Shown: piece by piece, positions 41,113 through 48,387 of the stretch
Position numbering within the stretch: position 1 is the first letter of the stretch
How the letters are laid out: each line of letters opens with the position of its first letter
Assembly (NCBI GenBank): GCA_001793945.1
Contig: MGIW01000006.1
Coordinates: 134,179-185,340 of the forward strand
Length of the DNA stretch: 51,162 bases
From: Candidatus Wolfebacteria bacterium RIFOXYD12_FULL_48_21
GTDB taxonomy: Bacteria > Patescibacteriota > Minisyncoccia > UBA6257 > UBA9933
Direction: 5' to 3'
The notes under the pieces: generated by a model
Database searches by the model: none
The model's input: only the letters and a program-made list of their open reading frames with translations
What the model was told of the DNA's origin: nothing
Program-made: the position numbers and the translations under genes

Positions 41113-41164
41113 AATGATTTTTGGTTTGAATCGTATCAGTGTGTAAATATCAATCTAAAAAACC

Positions 41165-41500
41165 ATGGATAAACAAAAACTAATCACAATCGCAAAAGAC
41201 CAGCTGAAGGGAGGTATCGGACAGGACCAGGTTCGTGAACTGCTCGTATATCGGGGCGTCGAGCCGGCCGATGTGGATGCTATCATGCAGGCGGTGCTTG
41301 CAACGGGCGATGCGAAACCTGCCCAGGTTTCCGGCGAGGATGTTCTTAAAAAGGCCGATGAGGTATTCAATGACATCGCTCAAGAGGCGCATTTGAAGCC
41401 CGAAGATGCGAAAAAAGAACGCGTGATCATCGCCCTATCTGTTTTGACATTCATTGCATTATTGGCCATCGGGTCGACGGTGTATTATTTATATTTTTGA
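41165..41500 (+). CDS. Small membrane protein sharing the helical N-terminal module
   Basis: 111 residues. Residues 4-45 (KLITIAKDQLKGGIGQDQVRELLVYRGVEPADVDAIMQAV) match the start of the 594-residue protein at 39199 (QALIEVVKNQLGGGVSEAEVREFLRRRGTDEEEIREIFE), including the Q-L-x-GG and V-R-E-(F/L)-L positions. A short linker is followed by one C-terminal membrane helix (about 88-108). It is probably anchored with the module in the cytoplasm. It is followed one base later by a glycerophosphodiesterase gene, so the two are co-transcribed. Confidence 0.65.
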   Translation: MDKQKLITIAKDQLKGGIGQDQVRELLVYRGVEPADVDAIMQAVLATGDAKPAQVSGEDVLKKADEVFNDIAQEAHLKPEDAKKERVIIALSVLTFIALLAIGSTVYYLYF

Positions 41501-41501
41501 T

Positions 41502-42182
41502 ATGGTACTCCGACTTGGACATCGCGGGGCATGTGGCTATGCGCCGGAAAATACGGTTGCTTCGTTCGTGAAGGCAATTGAATTAAATGTGGCCATGATC
41601 GAACTCGATGTACGGCTGTGCAAGTCGGGCGAGGTTATGGTATTGCATGATGAAAAAGTGGACCGTATGACGAACGGGCATGGGGCTGTTTCCGACTTGA
41701 CGCTTGAAGAACTGCGACAACTTGATATTAAAGACGGGGGTAAAATCCCGACGCTTGCGGAAGCGTTTGATGCCATCGATCGCAAGGCGCGAGTCGTCAT
41801 CGAGTTGAAGCATGCCGAGGTGGTGGAGCCGACTGCCGCGCTGGTGCGATCATATATCGCGGAGCGCGGGTGGGGTGCTGATGATTTTTTGCCTACGGCG
41901 TTCGACCATTACTTTTTGGCGCGGTTTCGCGAACTGGTGCCGGGTATCGGGCTTGCGGCAATTCTTGCCGGGGTGCCCATCGGGTATGCCGAATTTGGCG
42001 AGCGATTGGGGGCATATTCGGTCAACATGGCATTTCCGTTTTTAAACAAAGAGTTCGTCGAGGATGCCCACAGGAGGGGATTAAAGGTGTTTGCATGGAC
42101 GGTAAACGAGCCGGAGGACATCGCATGGGTCAAAGCGCTTGGCGTGGACGGCATTTTTTCCAATTTTCCGGATAGGGTGTAG
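41502..42182 (+). CDS. Glycerophosphodiester phosphodiesterase
   Basis: 226 residues of the GDPD TIM-barrel family (UgpQ-like). Signature residues are H-R-G (LGHRGACGYAPENT, catalytic His near residue 7), the metal ligands E-x-D in IELDVRL, the second catalytic His in VLHDEKVDRMTNG, and VFAWTVNEPEDI near the C-terminus. It hydrolyses glycerophosphodiesters to glycerol 3-phosphate and an alcohol. There is no signal peptide, so it is probably cytoplasmic and used for phospholipid head-group salvage. The ATG at 41502 follows the previous stop by one base. Confidence 0.9.
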   Translation: MVLRLGHRGACGYAPENTVASFVKAIELNVAMIELDVRLCKSGEVMVLHDEKVDRMTNGHGAVSDLTLEELRQLDIKDGGKIPTLAEAFDAIDRKARVVIELKHAEVVEPTAALVRSYIAERGWGADDFLPTAFDHYFLARFRELVPGIGLAAILAGVPIGYAEFGERLGAYSVNMAFPFLNKEFVEDAHRRGLKVFAWTVNEPEDIAWVKALGVDGIFSNFPDRV

Positions 42183-42198
42183 AGAGAGGGCCCATTTG

Positions 42199-42227
42199 TT
42201 GACATTTTAAGGGTCTTCAGGTATCTT
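42199..42227 (+). promoter_or_regulatory. Promoter of rplU: TTGACA-17-TATCTT
   Basis: Perfect TTGACA (42199-42204), a 17-nt spacer and TATCTT (42222-42227), ending 8 nt before the ATG at 42236. The transcript is predicted to start at or one or two bases before the start codon. Confidence 0.7.
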
Positions 42228-42235
42228 TAAGTGAT

Positions 42236-42559
42236 ATGAAATTTGCAGTCATCGAAACGGGTGGAAAGCAGTACAAGGTTTCCGCCGGACAAAAGCTAAG
42301 AGTAGAAAAACTGGAGGCCGCCATTGGCGAGCAGTTTGTTTTTGATAAGGTTTTGCTTGTCGCCGACGAGCAAAAAGATAGCGCCGATGCGACCATCGGA
42401 GCTCCGTATGTGGCCAATGCGAAAGTCGAAGCGACCGTGTTGAGCAAGGATCGCGATGATAAAAAGATCGTCTTCCGCTACCACAACAAGAACCGCTATC
42501 GAAAGTTTAAGACGCATAGGCAGGATTATACTGAGGTGGAAATTGGTAAAATTTCCTAA
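42236..42559 (+). CDS. rplU: 50S ribosomal protein bL21
   Basis: 107 residues with the bL21 signature (AVIETGGKQYKV at 4-15, then F(D/E)KVLLV, and RYHNKNRYRKFKTHRQ near 79-94 matching the conserved KKRRKxYRRKxGHRQ segment). It binds 23S rRNA in the large subunit. It has its own consensus promoter and terminator. bL27, which usually follows it, is not adjacent here. Confidence 0.95.
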   Translation: MKFAVIETGGKQYKVSAGQKLRVEKLEAAIGEQFVFDKVLLVADEQKDSADATIGAPYVANAKVEATVLSKDRDDKKIVFRYHNKNRYRKFKTHRQDYTEVEIGKIS

Positions 42560-42565
42560 CGATAA

Positions 42566-42597
42566 AAATCGTCGAATAAAATTCGGCGATTTTTTGT
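42566..42597 (+). terminator. Terminator of rplU
   Basis: AAAATCGTCGAAT-AAA-ATTCGGCGATTTTTT: 13-bp stem with one G-T pair followed by a T run. Confidence 0.85.
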
Positions 42598-42600
42598 AGT

Positions 42601-42690
42601 TGTCATCCCGATCCGCCAGTCGGCGGAGAGGGATCTGAAGTTCAGATTTCTCGGCTTCTCCGTCGGCTGACGGATCCGCTCGGAATGACA
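42601..42690. repeat. REP-like palindromic element
   Basis: GTCATCCCGATCCGCCAGTCGGCGGAGAGGGATCTG ... CAGATTTCTCGGCTTCTCCGTCGGCTGACGGATCCGCTCGGAATGAC; near-perfect nested palindrome. Confidence 0.8.
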
Positions 42691-42751
42691 AGTCGCCTTA
42701 CAGGGTATTGGATGGCACAGCTCTGAAAGAAAATGTTGCTGAAAAGCGTAG

Positions 42752-42757
42752 TATACT
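42752..42757 (+). promoter_or_regulatory. -10 box TATACT of the ECF sigma gene
   Basis: GTAGTATACTGTAACC; ends 8 nt before the ATG at 42766 with no Shine-Dalgarno. Confidence 0.6.
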
Positions 42758-42765
42758 GTAACCAT

Positions 42766-43356
42766 ATGACCGACCACGGGCAGTGCGCCGAAAAAACCGA
42801 TGAGGAGCTGGTAACATTGACGCTCAAGGATCGTGAACTATATGCGTGTTTGATCCGTCGCTATGAAGCTCCACTTGCCCGCTATGTGCGGCGTATTTCT
42901 GGCTATTCGGATGACGACATTGCCGATATATTACAAAATGCGTTCATTAGCGCGTATCGCAATTTGAATGGGTTTGATCCATCGCTCAAGTTTTCTTCGT
43001 GGCTATACCGGATCGTGCATAACGAAACCATATCCCAGCACCGCAAGCGGCGCGCCCGACCGCAGACCGTTTCGGTCGAAGAGAATGACAATGTGTTTGA
43101 ATTGCTTGCGTCCGAGGTTGATGTAGCACGGGATGCGGATCGTGCTATGACCGCAATGCGCATTCGAGCTGTGCTTGATGCCATGGATCCGAAATATCGT
43201 GAAGTGCTTGTTCTGAAATATCTTGAAGACAAGGATTATCGCGAAATATCGGACATTTTGCAGAAACCGATGGGCACTATTGCCACGCTTATCAATCGGG
43301 CGAAGAAGCAATTTAGAAACAAGGTCGAAGACGGTCCGTTATCAACAATCCGCTAA
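42766..43356 (+). CDS. ECF-type RNA polymerase sigma factor
   Basis: 196 residues with only regions 2 and 4, the ECF architecture. Region 2 (about 25-95) contains DDIADILQNAFISAYRNL and FSSWLYRIVHNETISQHRKRR; region 4 (about 140-190) has MDPKYREVLVLKYLEDKDYREISDIL followed by the DNA-reading helix PMGTIATLINRAKKQFR. The linker between them is acidic. It directs RNA polymerase to a specific regulon. The next gene starts four bases after its stop and encodes a membrane protein that is the natural candidate for its anti-sigma factor. Confidence 0.9.
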   Translation: MTDHGQCAEKTDEELVTLTLKDRELYACLIRRYEAPLARYVRRISGYSDDDIADILQNAFISAYRNLNGFDPSLKFSSWLYRIVHNETISQHRKRRARPQTVSVEENDNVFELLASEVDVARDADRAMTAMRIRAVLDAMDPKYREVLVLKYLEDKDYREISDILQKPMGTIATLINRAKKQFRNKVEDGPLSTIR

Positions 43357-43360
43357 TATC

Positions 43361-44134
43361 ATGAAAGATTTTTCCAAAAATATTTTACAAACCATAGAAC
43401 GGAAAAACATACAGCCTTTGCCCCGGTGGATATTTTTTGCGCAACAGGCTGGGCTGGTTGGTGCCTTTTTGCTTTCGGTACTTGTCGGAGGCATATCCGT
43501 TTCAGTCATTTTGTTTTCATTGTCCGATGCGGTTGAAACAGGCATGGGGCGCATGATGCGCATGCATCCGGGCCCGTTCCTGTTTACCTACTTGCCGTAT
43601 GTTTGGGTCCTGGTTATGATCGCGTTCGGTGTCTTGGCATATGTTGAGGCGCGCCATACCAAGGCCGGATATCGCTATCGAATGGCGACTATTGTGGGTG
43701 CAAGTTTTTTGGCAAGCATTGTGCTTGGCGGATTGTTGCATGCTGCCGGAGCTGGGCGGCTGGTGGATCGACGATTTGCCGAAGTGGTCCCGCAGTATCG
43801 CGGATTGGATGCACGCAAGATGCACTTATGGATGCATCCGCAGGAAGGTGTGATTGCCGGCAGGATTGTTTCCGGCTCTGCGACCACTACGCTGACGATA
43901 GAAGATTTTACGGGAATGAGATGGATTGTCGAGACTGATGCTGTTGTCTCGCGCGGAACGATCGAGGCTGTGCCGGGTGAACGGATCCGAGTTTTTGGTT
44001 CCGTGGTTGCCCCGGGCGTATTCCACGCGACCGAGCTGTTCCCTTGGACGAAACAGGGCGCGATGATGATCCCCGAACGATTTGACGGCAGGGGGATGCT
44101 TATGCGTGAAAGAAAAATGCCGTTGCGTTCGTAG
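43361..44134 (+). CDS. Candidate membrane anti-sigma factor
   Basis: 257 residues, not recognised by sequence. An amphipathic N-terminal segment (about 1-25, SKNILQTIERKNIQPLPRW) could bind the sigma factor. Three membrane helices follow (about 28-52, 70-92 and 106-125), interrupted by a Met/His-rich loop (GMGRMMRMHPGP). The extracytoplasmic C-terminal ~120 residues form a beta-rich, OB-like domain (VIAGRIVSGSATTTLTIED, then ERIRVFGSVV). It lacks the zinc-binding His-Cys-Cys motif of ZAS anti-sigma factors. The anti-sigma role is inferred from its position 4 nt after the ECF gene. Confidence 0.6.
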   Translation: MKDFSKNILQTIERKNIQPLPRWIFFAQQAGLVGAFLLSVLVGGISVSVILFSLSDAVETGMGRMMRMHPGPFLFTYLPYVWVLVMIAFGVLAYVEARHTKAGYRYRMATIVGASFLASIVLGGLLHAAGAGRLVDRRFAEVVPQYRGLDARKMHLWMHPQEGVIAGRIVSGSATTTLTIEDFTGMRWIVETDAVVSRGTIEAVPGERIRVFGSVVAPGVFHATELFPWTKQGAMMIPERFDGRGMLMRERKMPLRS

Positions 44135-44224
44135 TAATCAATGAAGGCTTTGCTGCATTGCTTTTCGATCGTGCACATTGTTTTGCTCCGTAGCTTTGCC
44201 TGAAATAATCTAACGCATATCATT

Positions 44225-44656
44225 ATGAACAAAAAAATTGCAGTAGGGGTAGTCGGGCTGGTCATTGTCGCGGGCGTCGCAGGGATTGCGGCAAATACGA
44301 CCTATGCTCGCGGAGGAATGGTGGGCGGCAATGTTGCGCCAACTGCGGCGGTTGCGGCACAGCGTGAGACCATGGAAGCCCATCGTACGGCGGTGGACGC
44401 GGCCATTCAGGCGGGTGACTATACGGCTTGGAAAGCGGCCATGAGTTCGCTTCCGGGCAATGGACGCGGAGCCGAGATGACAAGCGGCATTACCGAGGCC
44501 AACTTCGGACGATTCGTCGAAATGCACAAGCTGATGGGGCAGGCAGATGCCATTCGCCAGGAGCTTGGCATGGGCGAGCGGGGAGGCATGGGCCAGGGTA
44601 TGCATGGACGCGGACAGGGCAGGGGTATGAAGGCGCAAGCGGCCGCTACCCAATAA
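44225..44656 (+). CDS. Small exported Met/Gly-rich protein
   Basis: 143 residues with a signal peptide (MNKKIAVGVVGLVIVAGVAG, cleavage near NTTYA-RG at about 28). The mature part contains a helical segment with the motif AIQAGDYTAWKAAM that recurs in exported proteins of small-genome bacteria. The C-terminus is rich in Met, Gly, His and Arg (MGERGGMGQGMHGRG). Methionine- and histidine-rich tails often bind copper, but no canonical site is present. It follows the ECF sigma/anti-sigma pair by 90 nt and ends at a strong terminator, so it may belong to their regulon or operon. Confidence 0.65.
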   Translation: MNKKIAVGVVGLVIVAGVAGIAANTTYARGGMVGGNVAPTAAVAAQRETMEAHRTAVDAAIQAGDYTAWKAAMSSLPGNGRGAEMTSGITEANFGRFVEMHKLMGQADAIRQELGMGERGGMGQGMHGRGQGRGMKAQAAATQ

Positions 44657-44670
44657 AAATGGTTGTTTAA

Positions 44671-44698
44671 AAAACACGACGCGCGGGCGTCGTGTTTT
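44671..44698 (+). terminator. Strong terminator of the ECF locus
   Basis: AAAACACGACGC-GCGG-GCGTCGTGTTTT, a 12-bp perfect stem followed by T residues. Confidence 0.95.
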
Positions 44699-44803
44699 TT
44701 ATTCTTTTCGCGCAGAACCTCGGACGCTTAGCCTGTGATGAAGCGAATTTGCTGCTTCGCATGTTTATAGGGTGTTGCAAAGGTATTGAACCATTACAAG
44801 GTA

Positions 44804-44837
44804 TTGACAAAATATAGTATATAACATATACTATATT
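44804..44837 (+). promoter_or_regulatory. Consensus promoter overlapped by a 27-bp palindrome
   Basis: TTGACA (44804-44809), a 17-nt spacer and TATACT (44827-44832). The spacer and -10 box are covered by AATATAGTATAT-AAC-ATATACTATATT (44811-44837), a perfect 12-bp inverted repeat with a 3-nt centre. This is a classic layout for a repressor operator. The direct repeat GGTATTGA occurs at 44782 and 44800. Confidence 0.75.
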
Positions 44838-44880
44838 CAGAAACTTTATCAACTTTAATTTATTTACGGAGGTATGCGCG

Positions 44881-45222
44881 ATGATTTTGTACTGGCGGCT
44901 TTTGATGATGGTATTCGCAGACAGTATTAAGGCGTGTGGTATTTCAACAATTCTCGGTTGGCTCATCCATTACTTCTTTAAAGTGTCTTTTGCAGAAGGC
45001 TTTTGGTCTATCTTTGCGGTGTATGAGATAGTGTTCACTATATGCTTTATTGCGTTAGTGAAAAGGATTATCAAGGAAATATCTGAAGCCGTCGAGAGGT
45101 TAGGCCTTCCGAAAAATGTTGTTATTGAAGGTATGGTCAAGTATAAATTCTCGGCAATTCCTAATTTTCCCGAGTGGCGGGCCGAAGATTTTCTGCGAGA
45201 GCTAGAAAAAGCCCGGCATTAG
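44881..45222 (+). CDS. Small membrane protein behind an operator-like promoter
   Basis: 113 residues, not recognised. A GGAGG lies 8 nt before the ATG at 44881, and the leader is about 40 nt. Two hydrophobic segments (about 5-28, LLMMVFADSIKACGISTILGW, and 43-62, FAVYEIVFTICFIALV) are followed by a charged cytoplasmic tail with PNFPEWRAEDFLRELEKARH. It is less GC-rich than its neighbours. Single-gene unit with its own terminator. The regulated promoter suggests a conditional, possibly toxin-like or stress-related membrane protein, but no function can be assigned. Confidence 0.6.
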   Translation: MILYWRLLMMVFADSIKACGISTILGWLIHYFFKVSFAEGFWSIFAVYEIVFTICFIALVKRIIKEISEAVERLGLPKNVVIEGMVKYKFSAIPNFPEWRAEDFLRELEKARH

Positions 45223-45250
45223 CGGGTATAGCATGTTTACCTATGTTGAA

Positions 45251-45276
45251 GAGGCGGAGCGATCCGCCTCTTTTTT
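45251..45276 (+). terminator. Intrinsic terminator
   Basis: GAGGCGGA-GCGA-TCCGCCTC followed by TTTTTT, between convergent genes (44881-45222 plus, recR minus). Confidence 0.9.
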
Positions 45277-45299
45277 GTGTTACAAATATGATTAGTGCA

Positions 45300-45899
45300 T
45301 TATATGCGTCGTTCGAGTGCCTGCTCCAGCGTGTCTTCGTCGGCGAATTCTATTTCGCCGCCGGTCGGGATGCCCCGGCCGAGACGGGTAAACTTTTTCG
45401 CGTAGCCTTCGAGTTCGTTTTTGATGACCATGGCGTTCATATCGCCGTAGGTCGTGGGGTTGGTGGCGATGATCACTTCGTCGGCTTGGCCGTCAAGCTG
45501 CTTTTTTAGGACATCTTTCAAGTGATTCAGGCGCAACCGTTGCACGGCGTCGAGTATGCCGCCCTTGGTGAGTTCGCCGATGACGAGATATTTGCCCTTG
45601 AACTTACGCGTGCGTTCGATGGATATAAGGTCTGTTTCTTTTTCAACGATCATGATCGTTTCCTTGACCCTGTCGGGATTTTGGCAAATGTCGCACAAGA
45701 CTTCTTGGTTGGAATGGATAAAGAAGCAGTTCGTGCAGACCTTGATCGATCCGAGATCGACGATGGCACGCGCGGTTTCATTTATTTTGCTTTTGCCTCC
45801 GCCAATCATAAAAAAAGCGAGCCGCGTCGCTTGGCGCGGTCCGATGCCGGGGAGCTTTGCAAATACATCAATGAAGTTTTTTATTTGGCTTGGAAGCAT
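45300..45899 (-). CDS. recR: Recombination mediator RecR
   Basis: 199 residues from the ATG at 45899. The helix-hairpin-helix KLPGIGPRQATRLAFF is at about 14-29, the zinc finger C-x2-C (CTNC) and C-x2-C (CDIC) near 55-72, and the Toprim domain (IMIVEKETDLISIERT) near 79-95, with ATNPTTYGDMNAM and RLGRGIPTGGEIEFADEDTLEQAL at the C-terminus. With RecO it loads RecA on single-stranded gaps. Upstream on the minus strand are TATACT (45976-45971) and TATAAT (45969-45964) boxes, so it can be transcribed separately from dnaB. Confidence 0.95.
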   Translation of the reverse strand: MLPSQIKNFIDVFAKLPGIGPRQATRLAFFMIGGGKSKINETARAIVDLGSIKVCTNCFFIHSNQEVLCDICQNPDRVKETIMIVEKETDLISIERTRKFKGKYLVIGELTKGGILDAVQRLRLNHLKDVLKKQLDGQADEVIIATNPTTYGDMNAMVIKNELEGYAKKFTRLGRGIPTGGEIEFADEDTLEQALERRI

Positions 45900-46003
45900 G
45901 GGGGAGTAGCGGGTATTAGGTATACAGTATTCGGTATAAGAAAGAATAGAAATAAGCCGCCGCATTATACAGTATACGAGCTGCTGTATACCTACTACCA
46001 ATA

Positions 46004-47365
46004 TTAGATTGTATGCACCGTATCCACTTCGGTAAAGGAAACCTTTTCCGGGTTCCACAAAAGCGGAACATCGCCAAGCGGGCCGTTGCGGTGTTTGGTG
46101 ACGATCAGGGCCGACTTGTTTTTTTCTTCGGCTGACATAAGGTCCTTTGCGTCGCGGTTGAAACGGTGGATGAACATGACGATGTCGGCGTCCTGTTCCC
46201 ATGAACCGGTTTCCCGCAGGTCGGAAAGGCGCGGGGTTTTATCGTCGCGGCTTTCTACGCCACGGCTCAACTGCGACAAGGCGAGTACGGGTACATTTAA
46301 TTCACGCGCCAAGCCTTTGATGCCATGGCTGATCTCGGTAAACTGTTGAACGCTGTTTTCGCTGTGGCGGCTCGGCTGAATGAGTTGGACATAATCGATG
46401 ACGATCAGGTCGAGCTCGTGTTCCATTTTGAGTTTGCGCGCCATGGAGCGGATCTGCAGTACGGTCGGAGACGGCGTGTCATCGACATAGATCTTCATGC
46501 GCGACAGGCGATCGAGCGCGGCCTGGATCATTTGGAAATCCATTTCATCGGTGATGCGGCCCGAGCGCAGGTTCCACAATGGAACGCCCGATTCGGTGGC
46601 GATGAGACGGTCGATGATCTGTTCTTTGGACATTTCGAGTGAGAATACCGCGATCGAAGCGCCAGCCTTTGCCGCGCCGCGCACCATGTCGAGCGTTACC
46701 GCGGTTTTACCCATGGACGGGCGCGCGCCGAGAATGATCATGTCTGATTTTTGAAACCCTGAAAGCAATGTATCAAGCCCCTTGAAGCCCGAACTGGTGC
46801 CCGAAAGACCTTGCATGCCTAAGTTCTTTTCCATGCGCTCGTACGCGGCCTTGAGGTGGTCGGAAATCGGCGTAAATGCGTATGTCTTTGACTTTTGGTT
46901 GATCGCGAAGATCTTTTGCTCGATCATATCGAGCATCTCATCGGGGTTTTCCTGATTTTGGAACACATCTTCGCTGATGCGTGCGGCCGTGGTCAACAAT
47001 TCACGCAATACCTTCTTTTGCTTTACTATGCCTCCATAGTGATCCACATGAGCGGATGAGGGGACCGAGTTAATAAGCTCGGTAAGGTAGGTCGAGCCGC
47101 CGACGGTATCAATCTGATTTCTATCTTTTAACTTCGTCGTAACGGTCAGTACATCGATGGGCTGGTTTTTTTCGAATAGCTCAATGATCGCCTGATAGAT
47201 CTTTTGATGCGCGGGGACATAAAAATCCCGGTCTTCGAGAAAATCGAGAACCTTTAATACAGCATTTTTGTCGAGCATCAACGCACCGAGGACCGACTTT
47301 TCGGCGTCAATGTCCTGTGGCGGCAGTTTCGGATCAAGATTTCCTTTGGTAGTTCCTTTAGACAT
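46004..47365 (-). CDS. dnaB: Replicative DNA helicase DnaB
   Basis: 453 residues from the ATG at 47365 (the next upstream in-frame start adds 21 residues that look non-conserved). The N-terminal helical domain (PPQDIDAEKSVLGALMLDKNA at about 11-31) and the RecA-like C-terminal domain are complete: Walker A GARPSMGKTAVTLD, H1a region, Walker B LDLIVIDYVQLI, and the arginine finger region ALSQLSRGVESRDDKTPRLSDLRETGSWEQDAD. It unwinds DNA at the fork. No intein or insertion. recR follows 104 nt downstream on the same strand. Confidence 0.95.
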   Translation of the reverse strand: MSKGTTKGNLDPKLPPQDIDAEKSVLGALMLDKNAVLKVLDFLEDRDFYVPAHQKIYQAIIELFEKNQPIDVLTVTTKLKDRNQIDTVGGSTYLTELINSVPSSAHVDHYGGIVKQKKVLRELLTTAARISEDVFQNQENPDEMLDMIEQKIFAINQKSKTYAFTPISDHLKAAYERMEKNLGMQGLSGTSSGFKGLDTLLSGFQKSDMIILGARPSMGKTAVTLDMVRGAAKAGASIAVFSLEMSKEQIIDRLIATESGVPLWNLRSGRITDEMDFQMIQAALDRLSRMKIYVDDTPSPTVLQIRSMARKLKMEHELDLIVIDYVQLIQPSRHSENSVQQFTEISHGIKGLARELNVPVLALSQLSRGVESRDDKTPRLSDLRETGSWEQDADIVMFIHRFNRDAKDLMSAEEKNKSALIVTKHRNGPLGDVPLLWNPEKVSFTEVDTVHTI

Positions 47366-47423
47366 GGCAATAATACTTCCATTGTATGGCAAGAGTTGCC
47401 TATGGGCAAGCCTTTGTTTTTTC

Positions 47424-47629
47424 GTCATTCCCGCAGATGCGGGAGGCTCTCTTTCTGTACTTTTTTCTAGGAAAAAAGTACCAAAAAAGTCGCGAGCGAA
47501 TAAAAATGGCGGAATGGACTCGTAAATTTCTTACGAAAACGAGAACTCGCCGTTACTACGGCTCAAACAACTCGTTTTCTGAGGAAATTTATTTTCGCCC
47601 ATTTGGTCCGCCATTTTCACAGGCTCGCA
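47424..47629. repeat. ~205-bp structured dispersed repeat, copy B
   Basis: Counterpart of 7943-8145. GTACTTTTTTC-TAGG-AAAAAGTAC hairpin, then GCGAGC/GCTCGC, ATGGCGGAATGG facing CCATTTGGTCCGCCAT-like arms, AAATTTC (47524-47530)/GAAATTT (47584-47590) and GAAAACGAG (47535-47543)/CTCGTTTTC (47571-47579). A small inner hairpin GCCG-TTACTA-CGGC is seen only here. The apparent ORF through it is not a gene. It occupies most of the divergent gap between dnaB and 47728. Confidence 0.8.
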
Positions 47630-47727
47630 AATGGGGTGCGAAGAGGGTTGACAAGGTCAATTTTAGAGACTCCGAGTGTCTACCGGCATTGTTGCTTTTT
47701 GGTCTGGAATACGATTAAATATCCCTA

Positions 47728-48339
47728 ATGATGAGCGAATTGTATTTTAGAGTTCCTCGAAAGATCCGCTTGTTCGTGATCTTTCTGATCATGGTATTTT
47801 TCGCCTATTTTGTGGGTCGGTTTTTGCTTGCCCAAACAAAGACGGTTCCCGATGAGTTTATGCAGGCCCGACAGGAGGCTTCGCTCATTGCGCATGACAT
47901 TGTTGGCATGTCCAAAGATTCTGCGAAGCATATCGGCGATATTTCTGCATTGAACAATGATAAAAAATACGCCGAAGCGCTCGAATTGGTAAAGCAGGAA
48001 CTTGAACGCAACCGACAAATCCGCGATAAGGCCATTGCATTGTCCGGGCATCTGCAGACCATGACACTCGGTGTTTCTTCCATTGAACCAAAGACTTCTG
48101 CAGAAATGGCCTTGGGCGCGGTCAGTACGGAAGTTACCCTAATAGGACATTTGCTCACATATAACGACTATCTGAACCAACTGCTGGTGATCATCAAGGG
48201 CAAGATCACCGGTGATCCGGAAGTGGCTACTGCGGATGTATCTGCGTTGGTAAAAAAGATCAACGACGAATCAATCGAGGTCAATGAATTGAATGAGACC
48301 TTCAACGAGCAAATGACAACATTCGACCGGGGCTTTTGA
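47728..48339 (+). CDS. Membrane-anchored helical protein (203 aa)
   Basis: Not recognised. Starts ATG-ATG at 47728. A short basic start is followed by one membrane helix (about 13-33, IRLFVIFLIMVFFAYFVGRFLL). The rest is a long, mostly alpha-helical extracytoplasmic domain with QARQEASLIAHDIVGMSKDSAKHIGDI and coiled-coil periodicity, resembling four-helix sensor or stalk domains. There is no output domain. It is closed by a terminator and followed by a triple-PAS gene, which is suggestive of a sensory locus, but each gene has its own promoter. Confidence 0.6.
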   Translation: MMSELYFRVPRKIRLFVIFLIMVFFAYFVGRFLLAQTKTVPDEFMQARQEASLIAHDIVGMSKDSAKHIGDISALNNDKKYAEALELVKQELERNRQIRDKAIALSGHLQTMTLGVSSIEPKTSAEMALGAVSTEVTLIGHLLTYNDYLNQLLVIIKGKITGDPEVATADVSALVKKINDESIEVNELNETFNEQMTTFDRGF

Positions 48340-48340
48340 T

Positions 48341-48370
48341 AAAAAACCGTACACAATGTACGGTTTTTTT
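48341..48370 (+). terminator. Intrinsic terminator
   Basis: AAAAAACCGTACA-CAA-TGTACGGTTTTTT: 13-bp perfect stem with T run. The next gene's TATACT box starts three bases later. Confidence 0.95.
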
Positions 48371-48372
48371 GT

Positions 48373-48378
48373 TATACT
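48373..48378 (+). promoter_or_regulatory. -10 box TATACT of the triple-PAS gene
   Basis: Located right after the preceding terminator; 9 nt to the ATG at 48388, no Shine-Dalgarno. Confidence 0.6.
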
Positions 48379-48387
48379 ATTCACACT

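Noticed and set aside
47386-47718. Plus-strand open reading frame of 110 codons between dnaB and 47728
   Set aside because: It runs through repeat copy B and into unrelated flanks on both sides; no protein features.
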